From Delphinapterus leucas (taxonomy: Eukaryota > Chordata > Mammalia > Artiodactyla > Monodontidae), in the NCBI RefSeq assembly GCF_002288925.2, contig NW_022098036.1, forward strand, positions 45,603,047 through 45,667,046: a stretch of DNA of 64,000 nucleotides, written 5' to 3'. The notes under the pieces are model-generated. The model did no database searches. It was not told the origin of the DNA and saw only the letters and a program-made list of their open reading frames with translations. The position numbers and the translations under genes are program-made. Below, one piece after another: positions 21,070-32,014 of this stretch. Numbering within the stretch: the stretch's first letter is position 1; every line of letters begins with the position of its first letter.

Positions 21070-22680
21070 TAACCTTAACTCCCTTCCTCTTGCAGTATCA
21101 GCAAGAGGTCTGTGGTCTGAGTCCCGGTGGGGCTGGAGAACGCAGCATCTCCAGCTTTTGTTTAATGCGTCTTCTCCCAGATTGAGATGTGACTTGATTC
21201 CCACCTTACACTCAACCCCTTGTCTTCAATATTAACTGGCCCAGTTTTGCCTCTACAGACTCCTGATCCTCCCTCCCCAGGTCTGAGAGTTTCATTTAGG
21301 GACTATTTTTCAGGCGCCATATTGCTCACGAGCTTCACTACCCAGAGGAGCAGAAACACGATCTGGGGCAAGAAGCTCTTCCCTGTGAAGCTTCCATCCT
21401 CTCTCAATCCTTGTCCCTCCACATGGGGAACCCGTGCCTTGGGGCACTTTGGAGGGAGTCACGCTGGGGTCAGCTTGGTGAGAGGGTGCTGCAAGGTTTC
21501 TGCTGCCGCAGCCCTTGCCCGACTATACTGTGAGCTGCATCCCTGCTCTAAGGGATTATTGTGTAGCCTCAGATGCTCCAGCCATGCAGCTCTCTGCAGA
21601 AGCCTCTTCCCTGCCTCTGACAGTTGGACAATTTTGTATTTAAATTAGCCAGGATTCTTTCTATTTCCACTTAGACACTTTCCAATCCCAGGTGAAGAAT
21701 TTCATAGAACAGGCTGACACTCTGCACCCTCCCCCATGCCAGCTTTTCTCCTGCTGCATGACAGAGCCTTGACAGAAGAGCCTGAGGGGCGAAACGAAAG
21801 CTCTACTGTGTGTTGGAGATGATGTTTATCATTATTATTAATAGCTAGGGTTTAATGAGCTCTTTCTGTGTTTTGGGCACTGTGCTAAATAGTTTAGCTG
21901 TTATTATTTTATTTGATCCTTTCAATAACACAACAAGGTAGGGATATTTATCCTCATTTTATGGATGGGGAAACCGAGGCTCAGAGAGGTTAAGTAATTT
22001 GTCCAAGGTCACACAGCTAATAAGGTAATGGCGCCAGGAGTCGAATTTAGGTTTTTCTGTCTCCAAAGCTCACACTATAGTGCCGAATCTGTAATCACTT
22101 CGGGACACATGGCATCTCAGAGGTGCTGTAGAAGTCTACTCAGTGCTGAGTCTCATATTTACAGCAGAAATTTTATTTGCAAACTAGATGCCTAAAGTTG
22201 TAGTGGTTCTTTTCAGAGATTTAAATCACAGTGACAGGGGGCAGGTAGTCAAAGTTAGATGTACAAAAGTACTTTCTGGCAGTAAGGGCTGCTAAATTTT
22301 GGAACTGATTACAAAGAAAAGCCGAGGAATTTCCTGCCCTAGACCATCAGACGGAGCCAAAGCATATCCATGTGGCCAGGGAGGCTGCAGGGAAGCCAAA
22401 CCAGGGGTCGGGGTGCTGGGTCCCCAGTGGAGGTTCTTCCTGACAGTGTCACTGGCTCAATTATTGTTTATATCTCTGTTTATTTGAAAATGTTGTATAT
22501 GCTCCTGAAAGCTCCTCACTATGAGCCAGAGCAAGTGTGTGTGTTATGTGCACACGTGCACACACACACACATCTCATTTTAAAGCAGAGAAAGAAACCA
22601 ACTCTCTTTGGCCTGGGGAAAGAACATAAAGAGCCCAAGCAGATGCAAAGGATTAAAGTATTTTTCAAACTAACGATTTG
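21070..22680. other. Gap without J segment; MIR/L2-like patch and CA repeat
   Basis: No J unit. About 21,840-22,090 carries GGGGAAACCGAGGCTCAGAG and AAGGTCACACAGCTAATAAG, a well-preserved MIR-like core. A CA-rich run, CACACACACACACA, lies near 22,559-22,572. Confidence 0.55.
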
Positions 22681-22708
22681 ATTGATTGCCCCTAAAGGCA
22701 CAACTTAC

Positions 22709-22767
22709 TTGGCTTCACAGTGAGCACGGTCCCGTCCCCAGATGTTAATTTGCCTGCACGGGTGTTA
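22709..22767 (-). CDS. TRAJ27: TRAJ27 joining segment, motif S-G-D-G
   Basis: Reads NTRAGKLT then SGDGTVLTVKP; human TRAJ27 is NTNAGKSTFGDGTTLTVKP. The motif Phe is Ser (TCT), a single T to C change from TTT, and more disruptive than Tyr or Leu. Donor GTAAGT at 22,703-22,708; heptamer CACTGTG at 22,768-22,774; nonamer GGTTATTGC at 22,787-22,795. Confidence 0.93.
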
Positions 22768-23343
22768 CACAGTGTTCGGTGCTATTGCAATAACCTTGAC
22801 TGGGGCCTCTAGGAAGACAGGTGGAGGTGGAGGAGGCAAGCAGGAAAACAAAACCTGAAATGACTGCCCAGGGCCAGAACAATCTCCTTGTAATTAGGTT
22901 AGAACGTGGGGCGAATACGAATAACTAGCAACTTCCCACTCCGATTCTATTTGCCTTAATTTTCCTTGAAAGAATGGGCCTTGGCAGGAGCAACTCCCGG
23001 GAAATTCACTCAAAGTGGCTACTGCTTGGTCTCCTGGGATCCCCTCTTGTTTGTTATTCCTGCAAGTCCTTTATCTATTTTCACCCAATTCCTGCCTTTT
23101 TTTCCCCCTCTGCCTTCCTCCTCGTGGAGGTTCACATATTTTCTCAGGGAGAGACTACATGGATCTTAAAAGCAAGTACAGTGCCCCAGGGAATATGTGC
23201 ATTAATAGCCTTGTTTTCCAACTGGTATCATGAACCACCCAACACAAACCAAGCAAAGAAAACACCACCTGTGTTTTGACAGCTTCTGCATGATGGAAGG
23301 CAGGCATCTTGGGAAGAATAATTAGCCAGAAAGAAGAACTTAC

Positions 23344-23409
23344 TTGGTATGACCAAGAGTTTGGTGCCCTTCCCGAAAATGAGTTGGTAACCCCCATCTC
23401 CAGAGTACA
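23344..23409 (-). CDS. TRAJ28: TRAJ28 joining segment
   Basis: Reads YSGDGGYQLI then FGKGTKLLVIP; human TRAJ28 is YSGAGSYQLTFGKGTKLSVIP split the same way. Donor GTAAGT at 23,338-23,343; heptamer CTCTGTG at 23,410-23,416; nonamer GGTTTTTGC at 23,429-23,437. Intact, and at 66 bases among the longer J segments. Confidence 0.96.
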
Positions 23410-24387
23410 CACAGAGTTTCCTTTCTTTGCAAAAACCCCACAGATGCTGAGAAAATCAAACCACTCACAGCATAGGAGCAGTGCTGACAAAAGCTCAGGT
23501 TGTAACAATAACCAGATGACAGGCAAAAGAGAAGGGCTGTCACAGAGGCTTGTCATGTGGGGGTGGGGGGACCATCCCTGAGTCCTACAGACACCTGGCT
23601 GGATTTCAGAGGTCAACTAGTCCATCCTCCTGTCTTCAGCCAAGGTGTTCTCCGACCAAAGACCTATATATGCTTTAAGAGCTCCTGGGAAGGTAGCTCT
23701 TCTTTGCCAATGGCCTTTGCATTCAACCAACTGTTCCTTATATCTAATTGAAATCTGCAGTCTGAGTTCTTTATGTCTTGAGCTCCTTTCCTTGAAGATG
23801 GGCGATTTCATGTCAACATACTCCAAATAGAAACTTACCACAACACACAAACCAGTGGTCACCTCGGGGGAGGAAACTGATATTGAAGGAAGGGGGGGTC
23901 AAGGTGAATATTGGCTTTATCTGTAATTTGAATTGTTTTTACAGTGAGAAATTTTCACGTATTACTTAGACAAATTAGAATTAACAACAACAAAATTAAT
24001 AACAACAATAAATAGAAACACACAATATATTTTCAAGTGACTCTTGGATCTCAGACAAGCCTTCCTGTCCTCCCTAGACTAAAGAGTCTCAGGTTCTCTG
24101 TCCTAGGGTTTTGGTCTCCTGGGATCAGGGGAGGGAACTGGGTAGGATGTGTGGCCAGAACAAGCTGGAGGCGCTGAGGACGGGGTGAGGCACGGTGCTT
24201 GCCCATGATTGTCTGGTTAGCTTTTGAATTACGCCAGAGTAACCTGTTCATCTTCCTGCTTAGCACTGACTTCCCAGCTCCTACCAGAACCTTCTTGGGG
24301 GTAAAAGCATTCATAGTTTCATTGAAAAAAATCATTTAAAGGCAGAAGCCATTCTGATCAACATTAGGGATGGCCAGGGGCACTTAC

Positions 24388-24447
24388 TTGGAATCACAGC
24401 CAGTCTTGTGCCCTTTCCGAAGAGAAGCTGCCTGCTTCCTGAATTCC
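24388..24447 (-). CDS. TRAJ29: TRAJ29 joining segment
   Basis: Reads NSGSRQLL then FGKGTRLAVIP; human TRAJ29 is NSGNTPLVFGKGTRLSVIA. Donor GTAAGT at 24,382-24,387; heptamer CACTGTG at 24,448-24,454; nonamer AGTTTTTGT at 24,467-24,475. Intact. Confidence 0.95.
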
Positions 24448-25492
24448 CACAGTGATTGCCTCCATAACAAAAACTCTGAATGCCTGGCCTTGGTGGTTTT
24501 CTGAATGTTTCTTCATGTTAATCTTTTTCCCTGGGTGGAATCACACAGAAATCTCCCCACTTAACCATAGTTTTTGTTTTCCCTTAGCACGTCTTTGCCT
24601 CCTTCTCCCTGATCCTCTACAAAATGTGGTATCGGTAAGATGCCCCTGGTTTGGCTGTCTACTCTGCCGATACCGGCTTCCATACATGGAGTTGTGGCCC
24701 AAGAATGCATTTGTGAACCGCCTGCAAACTTCCGGCTTATTGTTAGCCTGTGAAAAATATTCCAAAGGAAACCCTGTCTCTGGCCTCATAATGAACTCTT
24801 TGCTGTGCTGGGAATAAAAAGGAATGGCTGCTTTTTCTAAATGAAAAAAAAGATTTTGAAAATGGCACAGAGTAAGAAGGCTCCACACAAGATGTTGTTC
24901 TTGGCTGACGTACCATATTTGTTGCCTCTGGATTAAAGTAGCTCTTACAAAAGTTATCTTCCACCCATCCCTGGAACAAGGGAAATGTGAAGGCATGGGG
25001 CACCAGAGCCAGGAATCTTAGCAGAGGACAAACGGAGAAAATGAGTCTTTTATAAAGAGTGGAAGGAGAGGGGTCATAGGTAGGCTGGGGTCATTTCCAA
25101 TGCCACTTGGCTGGAGTCAGAAATCATCCTGGGTTTAATGATGTGTCCAAACAAAGTCCACTGGGGACAAGCCTTGGGGGGGAGACTTGAAGATGGACTT
25201 GACAAAATGTCACAAATTTTTTACTCTTCATAATGTATAAACAATGAAAAAGGTAATTGATATTTAAGCAGCAAAAACACTGGCAGCAACTTTCTGAGCT
25301 CTAGAGGGGAAAGAATTTGATATTTGGCTAAGCCGTGGAAGGGCCAAGGACTGGGCCTCTGTGAGAGCAGGAGGACCCAGGACTTAGAGGCTACCCACAT
25401 GTTTAGAGCCTAAGAAACTTTTCCCACCCAACACCAAAACCACTTTCACTCAACGGGAGCCAGTATCAGAAAATCACATGAACAGCACTTAC

Positions 25493-25554
25493 TGGGGAGA
25501 ACAAGAAGTTGAGTCCCTCTTCCAAAGACAATTTTGTTAGTAGAAGTTTGTTCG
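25493..25554 (-). CDS. TRAJ30: TRAJ30 joining segment
   Basis: Reads EQTSTNKIV then FGRGTQLLVLP; human TRAJ30 is NRDDKIIFGKGTRLHILP, so the CDR3 part here is longer. Donor GTAAGT at 25,487-25,492; heptamer CACAGTG at 25,555-25,561; perfect nonamer GGTTTTTGT at 25,574-25,582. Intact; identity rests partly on order. Confidence 0.9.
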
Positions 25555-25589
25555 CACTGTGATTGGGACCACAACAAAAACCCCTGGTG

Positions 25590-27340
25590 ACTCTTCAGGA
25601 AAGCTGCCCATCCCTCATTGGCTATCTCAGCTTCGTAGGCTATTTCCTCCTCTACTATAATAAACAGGCCTCATTATCTCATCAGCCATCTCTCTCCGTG
25701 TCTCCTGGCTGTTTTGTTTGAATTTTTATGCTGCTTATTGCAAATGTGCAGAGAGGAAATTGGATGACCTCATTTGACACTGAGAGTGAATTATAAAAGC
25801 AACAATTCAACAAACTCCTGTGTGACAGCTAACACAATTCTGTTATGGCAGGCAAAAAATGTCTGGGTGGACAGCCACAGAGCTAGAAATCTACTCTTCA
25901 GAGCCTAAAGAAAGATGGGGGCAGGAGGGGCCACGTAAGACACTCATCTGAATTTCACCTGAGATAGAACTGCATCACAGAGCCTTCACCTCACCCTGGG
26001 CTCTGTTCTGGTGTGGCCGTATCACCAAACCCTGAAGATACCTTACTTTAGGCCAAGTACACGTTTGCTGCACTCATTACAGCCCTGCCCTACCTGGGGG
26101 TAGTGGGGCTCATCCATTTTGGCCCAGAGGGATTCTAGTCTTGCAGGAAATGCTCTCCTTTCACAGTCCATGGATATGGTCTCTCACCACTAGGAGGTGG
26201 ATACTGGATGGCATTACCACCAGTCCTGACTGGGTCCTTGTTTGACTCAAAAAGAACTAAACCCCACTGTTTCTTCCTCATTGTCTGCCTGACCCCCAAA
26301 ATGTCTTTTGCACAGTCATTACAAAAGATTAGCATGGATTGGGCATACTTACTAGATCCAAAGCAAACTTATGGTGTTCTCTAGCTTGTTTCCTTGTCGT
26401 TGGGTGTTTCCCACAGCTAAACCATTCAAAAATAGGCTATTCTTATTGAAAGCTCCTTGGTCAGTTGGTCAGTCCATAGTCTCAATCATAACCTAATGTA
26501 GGGTTTAATAACCTAGTCAGTCAACTTGACAACACCTTCCTCTAAATATTATTTTTTTGACTGACATTTGGATGGGTCCCTTTGTCCCCAAAATGCATTG
26601 TGGAGAACCTGACATACTAGGTGTACCCCCAGGAATGCCAGGCTCTTGAATTCATTATTTCCCTCCTCCCCAGTGGAGTACGTTCAAAAAGTGTTTACTC
26701 CCCATGGAGGAATTTATCATTAAACAAAAATTCTATCATCATGCCTGCCATTTTATTTCACTCTGAATTCCATTTCAGGTGTTAATAAGCCATCTGGGAT
26801 TGTTTGTTAATCTCAATTTTTTTTTCTCCCATTGCATTTGAATAGTAAATCTATGCTTTTAGTGAAATTTGACATGTATCGGACTAGATGTGGACCTTTG
26901 TCAAAATGGGACAATGTTTGAGTTTTATATCGGGTCTTTTAGAATAAATACATATGCAGGCATGAGTGACAAAGAAGGTATCTTATCCACATGAATAGCA
27001 TTTAAAATGAGATAGATTTTTAGTAGAATGGAAGACAAGTTGTGTGGGCAAAATCACAATAAACACAAATCATTGCAGAACATAGTTTAAGAGACACTGT
27101 GGCTGTAAATAACTCATGACTCCAATATCTCTTCGGAAGAAGGGGGGCTGAGCTACCATATTAAAGGCAATTTGGGATGATCTCATTCTGAGTCTATTTA
27201 TCATTATTGCTCTATTCTCAACAATCATGAATGTTTCATACATTTACAAAAGTCATTTTTCAAAACGTACATTTGTCTACATAATAAATTAAATCTCTAC
27301 TAACTCCACAGGGTTTATTTGTTTGGTCAAATATAAATAG
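25590..27340. other. Gap with one weak J-like trace
   Basis: Between TRAJ30 and TRAJ31 the only J-like element is at 26,353-26,411: a GTAAGT donor (26,347-26,352) after a frame reading GNKLENTISLLWI with no F-G. The rest holds no gene or clear repeat. Confidence 0.45.
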
Positions 27341-27355
27341 AACATGGCCACTTAC

Positions 27356-27412
27356 TGGGCTTTACCAACACCTGGGTTCCAGTTCCAAAGACGATTCTGG
27401 CATTGTTATTCC
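27356..27412 (-). CDS. TRAJ31: TRAJ31 joining segment
   Basis: Reads NNNARIV then FGTGTQVLVKP; human TRAJ31 is NNNARLMFGDGTQLVVKP. Donor GTAAGT at 27,350-27,355; heptamer TGCTGTG at 27,413-27,419; nonamer GGTTTCAGT at 27,432-27,440. Intact. Confidence 0.95.
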
Positions 27413-28955
27413 CACAGCATTTCCTGCCTTTACTGAAACCCCTAGTAAAACCCCACTGCACACATGGCATGGTGGTGAGGGGGCAGTTGGACTCACCATG
27501 ATTTTTTTTTTTATGTGTTTCTGGAAAATGGTCTTTTACGATAGGAAGAAGAACACTGGTTCTGCTACCTAAAGCAAATCATTTTTACTTAGAAAGACCA
27601 AACTTAGGCGCTTCTAAGACCCTTTTGCATTGTTAGGCTTAAATCTGCCAAGGCTGAATTAAATAATTTGTTAACAGCTCTTGCTCTCATATGTGTGAGC
27701 TCAGCCCCTAGACAGACGGGTTTGAAAGGATGATGCATTCCTATATCCAAAGGGATGATTTCCAGCTACAGAGCTGCCTGAACTCCTATCCGGGCTCCAC
27801 CCAAATGCCTCGGTCCTGGCCCCTACTCCCTGGCCAGGTTATTCCCAAGCTTTCTCACTGTGTAATAGTGTCTATGTGGTAGCCTAAGAAGCTATTTCAC
27901 CAGGGAAGGGAAACAAGAGGCAAATAGTCCTATCTTTTCCTAAAGAGATGCCACCATGGACTCATATGATGCTTCAGATAGACAGGAGTAGGGAGTTATA
28001 ATACACCATCTCCTACATTTTAAGAAAGTCCAGTCCTGAAATAAATGGAAGAAGTGAACATTTTCTTTAGAAGAAAGATTTTATCCTAAAGGCAAGGATA
28101 AGGGCCCACAAGAGCTCCTTTATCACAAAGCTGAGCATTGGCTGGGTTTTAATATACATTTTAACATACATTGAGAATCAAAGAAAAGAGAGAGGGGAGA
28201 GCATCCAAGACAGTGATACCAGGCCTTGGTTAAAAATAGAGCATAAGTGACAGAATTTTAAGCTTGGAGAGAGGAGAGTTGATCTCATCCCCAACGTAAC
28301 TGTGACTTCTTGCTTCTTCAGATTTGAAGAGAGAGTTCAATGCTAGTTTTCTCTCCTCTTAGCCTGGGAGCAGTAAATGTCCAGAATAAACCAAAAGGAC
28401 GTAGTCCAGGGAAAATGAAAGGGAAAACAAATGGAGGACATATAGGGAAGGTGTTATTGAATATATGGATCACCATATTAATATTGATCTAACCCACCCT
28501 AAGCCTCGTCTTTGCCCTGCCCCACCCCGGGTCAGTTTTGTCTGCCTTCTCAGCAATCTCCCCAACCACAGCTCTGAGGTCTCTTCTGGGAGAAAAATAA
28601 GGTGCTTGGACCAGCTGACACACAACTGTACAGACAGGTTAGCAGAGATTGTACCTACCTAGGTAAAGGTAGGACTGGAGCTGACCTGGGAATCAGGTTC
28701 ACAGAGCAGAAAGCCTGTAACATTTAGATGGGAAGAATTTTTCTACAGTGGTTTTTCTTCCTGGGATTTACCTTAACACTAGCCCATTTCCCCTTCTCTG
28801 ACTGTGCGGTGCCATCAAGAAAATGGGAAATTTGAGAGCCTGCCTAAATAAGGGATGGCGGTGGGCTAAGAACTCTACCTTCATCCCTCCTTTTCACTGA
28901 AGAGTGACTGTTACTTCCCACTTGCCAGGGACACAGAATCCCACTACTCACGTAC

Positions 28956-29020
28956 TTGGCTTGACAGAAAACAGTGGCCAGTCCCAAAGAGGAGCTCCTT
29001 GGCAGCACTCCCATAATTTA
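28956..29020 (-). pseudogene. TRAJ32: TRAJ32, frameshifted
   Basis: Starts NYGSAAKELL then FGTG, as human TRAJ32 (NYGGATNKLIFGTGTLLAVQP), but one base is missing just after the motif, so the rest reads HCFLSSQ and the donor phase is wrong. Because the loss lies between the motif and the splice site, V-J joining cannot repair it. Donor is the unusual GTACGT; heptamer GGCTGTG at 29,021-29,027; no nonamer at the right distance. Three independent faults suggest true decay, not assembly error. Confidence 0.9.
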
Positions 29021-29182
29021 CACAGCCCTTCAGAATCCTCAGGAGGGGGCATGGCAGGATGGGGAGTGTGGGCTTAGTCTTCCCAGGCTAAGAGCTCCTT
29101 AGTCCCATCGCTGCGAAAGCAGACTTGCCAGGTATCCCTTTAGGCTCCATTCTTCCCTCAAGTGCCCTGACACTGCCTTTTA

Positions 29183-29507
29183 TTTATTTTTTTTAACATC
29201 TTTATTGGAGTATAATTGCTTTACAATGGTGTGTTAGTTTCTGCTTTATAACAAAGTGAATCAGTTACACATATACATATGTCCCCATATCTCTTCCCTC
29301 TTGCTTCTCCCTCTCTCCCACCCTCCCTATCCCACCCTTCTAGGTGGTCACAAAGCACGGAGCTGATCTCCCTGTGCTATGCGGCTGCTTCCCACTAGCT
29401 ATCTATTTTACGTTTGGTAGTGTATATATGTCCACGCCACTCTCTCACTTCGTCCCAGCTTACCCTTCCCCCTCCCCATGTCCTCCAGTCCATGCTCTAT
29501 GTCTGTG
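29183..29507 (-). mobile_element. 5'-truncated L1 (LINE) 3' end
   Basis: A T-rich head then CATCTTTATTGGAGTATAAT, read backwards the 3' end of an L1 of the type common in Cetartiodactyla; the 3' part recurs at 63,890. Copies of GACACTGCCTTTTA flank it (from 29,169 and 29,508) as target-site duplications. It interrupts the interval between TRAJ32 and TRAJ33. No coding capacity. Confidence 0.88.
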
Positions 29508-30033
29508 GACACTGCCTTTTAAATTACACCCTTGTGGGACTCATGCTGAAGCCCAGAACCCCAGGGGATTCGCCAGCAAATGACCAGAAGCTTTGCAGGT
29601 ATCTGCTCCCCACGCAGGACAGCAACCAGAGACGAGGATGTTGGGAAAACCGCCCGCACTGCTTTTCACCACTTGGTCTTTGACTGTGGCCCTTTCCCTT
29701 TTCTCTGGATTTCTCTTTTGATAAAATGAGACTGGTTATATCCTTGGGAAAGAATTCCAACCATATTAGAGGGAATTAGATACTCCTTAACAACCCAGCT
29801 CTGCTCTCTTGGAGGGCTAGTGAAGCATTATTCATTCTGGAAGCAACTAGATGAAACAAGAGAGTTGGTGGCTGACATTGCTTCTCGCTGGGAATGAAAA
29901 CCCTATTTGGGTCGAGTGCATGGTCTCCAGCAGGCTGGATTGTTCTTAAGAATATAATTTGCATGCTATGCCTCGTGTATTATTCAACCTGTGTCTCCTC
30001 TCCCTTGCGGTTGGTCACATCTCCGAGACTTAC

Positions 30034-30090
30034 CTGGCTTTATAATTAGCTTGGTCCCCGAGCCCCAGATCAACTGATAGTTGCCATCCA
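30034..30090 (-). CDS. TRAJ33: TRAJ33 joining segment (MAIT J)
   Basis: Reads DGNYQLI then WGSGTKLIIKP; human TRAJ33 is DSNYQLIWGAGTKLIIKP. This J forms the semi-invariant TRAV1-2/TRAJ33 chain of MR1-restricted MAIT cells, and the Tyr that contacts the ligand is kept. Trp in place of the motif Phe is normal for TRAJ33. Donor GTAAGT at 30,028-30,033; heptamer CTCTGTG at 30,091-30,097; nonamer GGTTTTGGT at 30,110-30,118. Intact. Confidence 0.97.
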
Positions 30091-30416
30091 CACAGAGACA
30101 AAAGCCTTAACCAAAACCTTCACTGTCCTCCTGGGGAGCCTATTAGAGATAAATCCCAAAGTCCAGAGCCAAGCACATAAAACAACGTAGGACTATTGAC
30201 TATTGAAGATTATTTGCTCATTTAATTACATTTGATTCCCTCTCCCATTATAGATTCCAGACACAGATGATGAAATCGAATGACTAAACATCCAAAGTCA
30301 ATCTCGGTCTCTCTGCATATAAGGGAAGCAAAATTCATAAACAGTTTTCAAATGCGAGAAGCTGAACTTGTTTCACTTTCCCTGATGTTTTCAAGAAAAA
30401 TGCAAAAGGGAGAAAC

Positions 30417-30581
30417 GGGGACTTCCCTGGCGGTGCAGTGGTTAAGAATCCGCCTGCCATTGTAGGGGTTCGAGCTCTGGTCCAGCACGACGAGTAGCCC
30501 CCGCTCAACACAGCTAGAGAAAGCCCACGCGCAGCAACAAAGACCCAGTGCAGCCACAAATAAATAAATAAATAAACTTAA
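30417..30581 (+). mobile_element. CHR-type SINE, internally deleted
   Basis: GGGGACTTCCCTGGCGGTGC head, AGGGGTTCGAGCTCTGG box, then a jump to GAGTAGCCCCCGCTC and an AAAT tail. It is about 165 bases against about 325-385 for the related copies at 994 and 17,882. Target-site duplications CAAAAGGGAGAAAC (30,403-30,416) and CAAAAGAGAGAAAC (30,582-30,595) flank it. Confidence 0.9.
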
Positions 30582-30898
30582 CAAAAGAGAGAAACAGATC
30601 ATTTTTTTGGAGTTATAATGCATCTGATGTTCTAGCGTCTTGTTTTCCCTGCGGATAAGATTCTAGTCAGAACCATGGCATTCGTAAATAGATTATACTG
30701 ATGTGGTTTACAGAACGTTCTCTCTGTGAGAAATGGCATTCCTGAGGGAACAAGAACCAGGCAGCCAGAGGTGGGGAAGGCCCTACAGAGTGCAGTGCTG
30801 GGAAGGGTGGCCAAAAGCACCATGAGGATGAACCAAAGCGAGTTGGCTGTTTATAAAAAACACCTTTGCAAAATCACTCCTGGTTTTCTAGGACTTAC

Positions 30899-30956
30899 TT
30901 GGAAAGACTTGTAATCTGCTTCCAGCCCCAAAGACGAGTTTGTCTGTGTTGTAGGA
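30899..30956 (-). CDS. TRAJ34: TRAJ34 joining segment
   Basis: Reads SYNTDKLV then FGAGSRLQVFP; human TRAJ34 is SYNTDKLIFGTGTRLQVFP. The near-universal Thr after F-G-X-G is Ser. Donor GTAAGT at 30,893-30,898; consensus heptamer CACTGTG at 30,957-30,963 and perfect nonamer GGTTTTTGT at 30,976-30,984, 12-base spacer: the complete consensus 12-signal. Intact. Confidence 0.97.
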
Positions 30957-31938
30957 CACAGTGATACTGAGGCCTACAAAAACCCCCTGAGCCCAGCAGG
31001 GTGCTCTGCCTTTACATCTGGCCCCTCTGCTCTTTCCCCATCTCTGGCACCAAATAACTACCAATGGCAAAGCAGATTTGGGTGTGTACATTTCAAACAC
31101 CAATGCAATCATCAGACAGTCAGTTTTTGTTTTGGTTAAGTTCCATCCCCACTGGATTCCTATGGCCTGTGCTTATTATGTTTTCAATTCACAAAGGTGA
31201 CAACTCAAGATAATTCACCATAAGAAAACGGGGAATCTCAAGCTCTAATCCCAGTTCTGATTTTTGAGGTTTGACTTCAATTACTTAACTTGTCTGTGCT
31301 TCAGCTTTTCTGTCTGTGAAACTGTGATGATGTGTGACCCTGTTTACCTTCTTAGAGAATGTTGTGAAGACAAAAGGGCTGGCGGTAGAGCAGTGGGTTA
31401 CACACAGCAATGCATTTTGAATAATGTGGGGAAAATTGCTTGTTTAAGCCAAGATATTATTAACATGAATAGAAGGGAATAAGTTAGCTAAAGTGTACTG
31501 TCAAAATAACTAACCAAAAGCTTTCTTAGGAAAAGCTGAAGGAGAATATATCTGTCTTGTGTGTTTTCCTTCAAGAAAGTTAGTGGACACAACCATTTAA
31601 TCTACCAGAGGAGACAGGCCTGGAAAAGGTCAGCTGAATTCTGAAATTTAACTGCCGGGGGATAAGAAGAAATGACTGTCCTCCCATAGCAGTGAACGAG
31701 CATAGATTAGGTTCCCACGACGTGCTAACTTCCCTTTGCTGTTAGCAGCATTAATTGAAATCAGTCAAAGTTATATCTGAAAATGAATTTGATCATCTTA
31801 ATGGTCAAACCGGCAGGGCAGCTGGATCCAGAAATTGTATCCCATCAGTGACTAGCTGGGAAACGGGGGTGGGGGGAGAACTCCTCTATATGATTGACAG
31901 ACATACCCGCCCACAGAAATGAGGAAAGATGCACTTAC

Positions 31939-32000
31939 GTGATGTAACAATCACTCGAGCGCGGGGCCAGAGTGCCGTACGCCCCCAAAGCCAGACTGTC
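31939..32000 (-). pseudogene. TRAJ35: TRAJ35, frameshifted and without signal
   Basis: The GGCTTTGGG start and the end GAGTGATTGTTACATCAC before donor GTAAGT (31,933-31,938) match human TRAJ35 (IGFGNVLHCGSGTQVIVLP). One base is missing in the stretch that encodes CGSG in human, so the motif and donor are in different frames. In the donor-compatible frame it reads TVWLWGRTALWPRARVIVTS, open but without F/W-G-X-G. No correctly spaced heptamer and nonamer were found. The 5' end is approximate. Confidence 0.85.
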
Positions 32001-32014
32001 CACTGCAGAAACCT

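Noticed and set aside
20710..21204. 164-codon minus-strand frame
   Set aside because: Most of it is the SINE at 20,854; the phrase repeated in other SINE copies shows it is not host protein.
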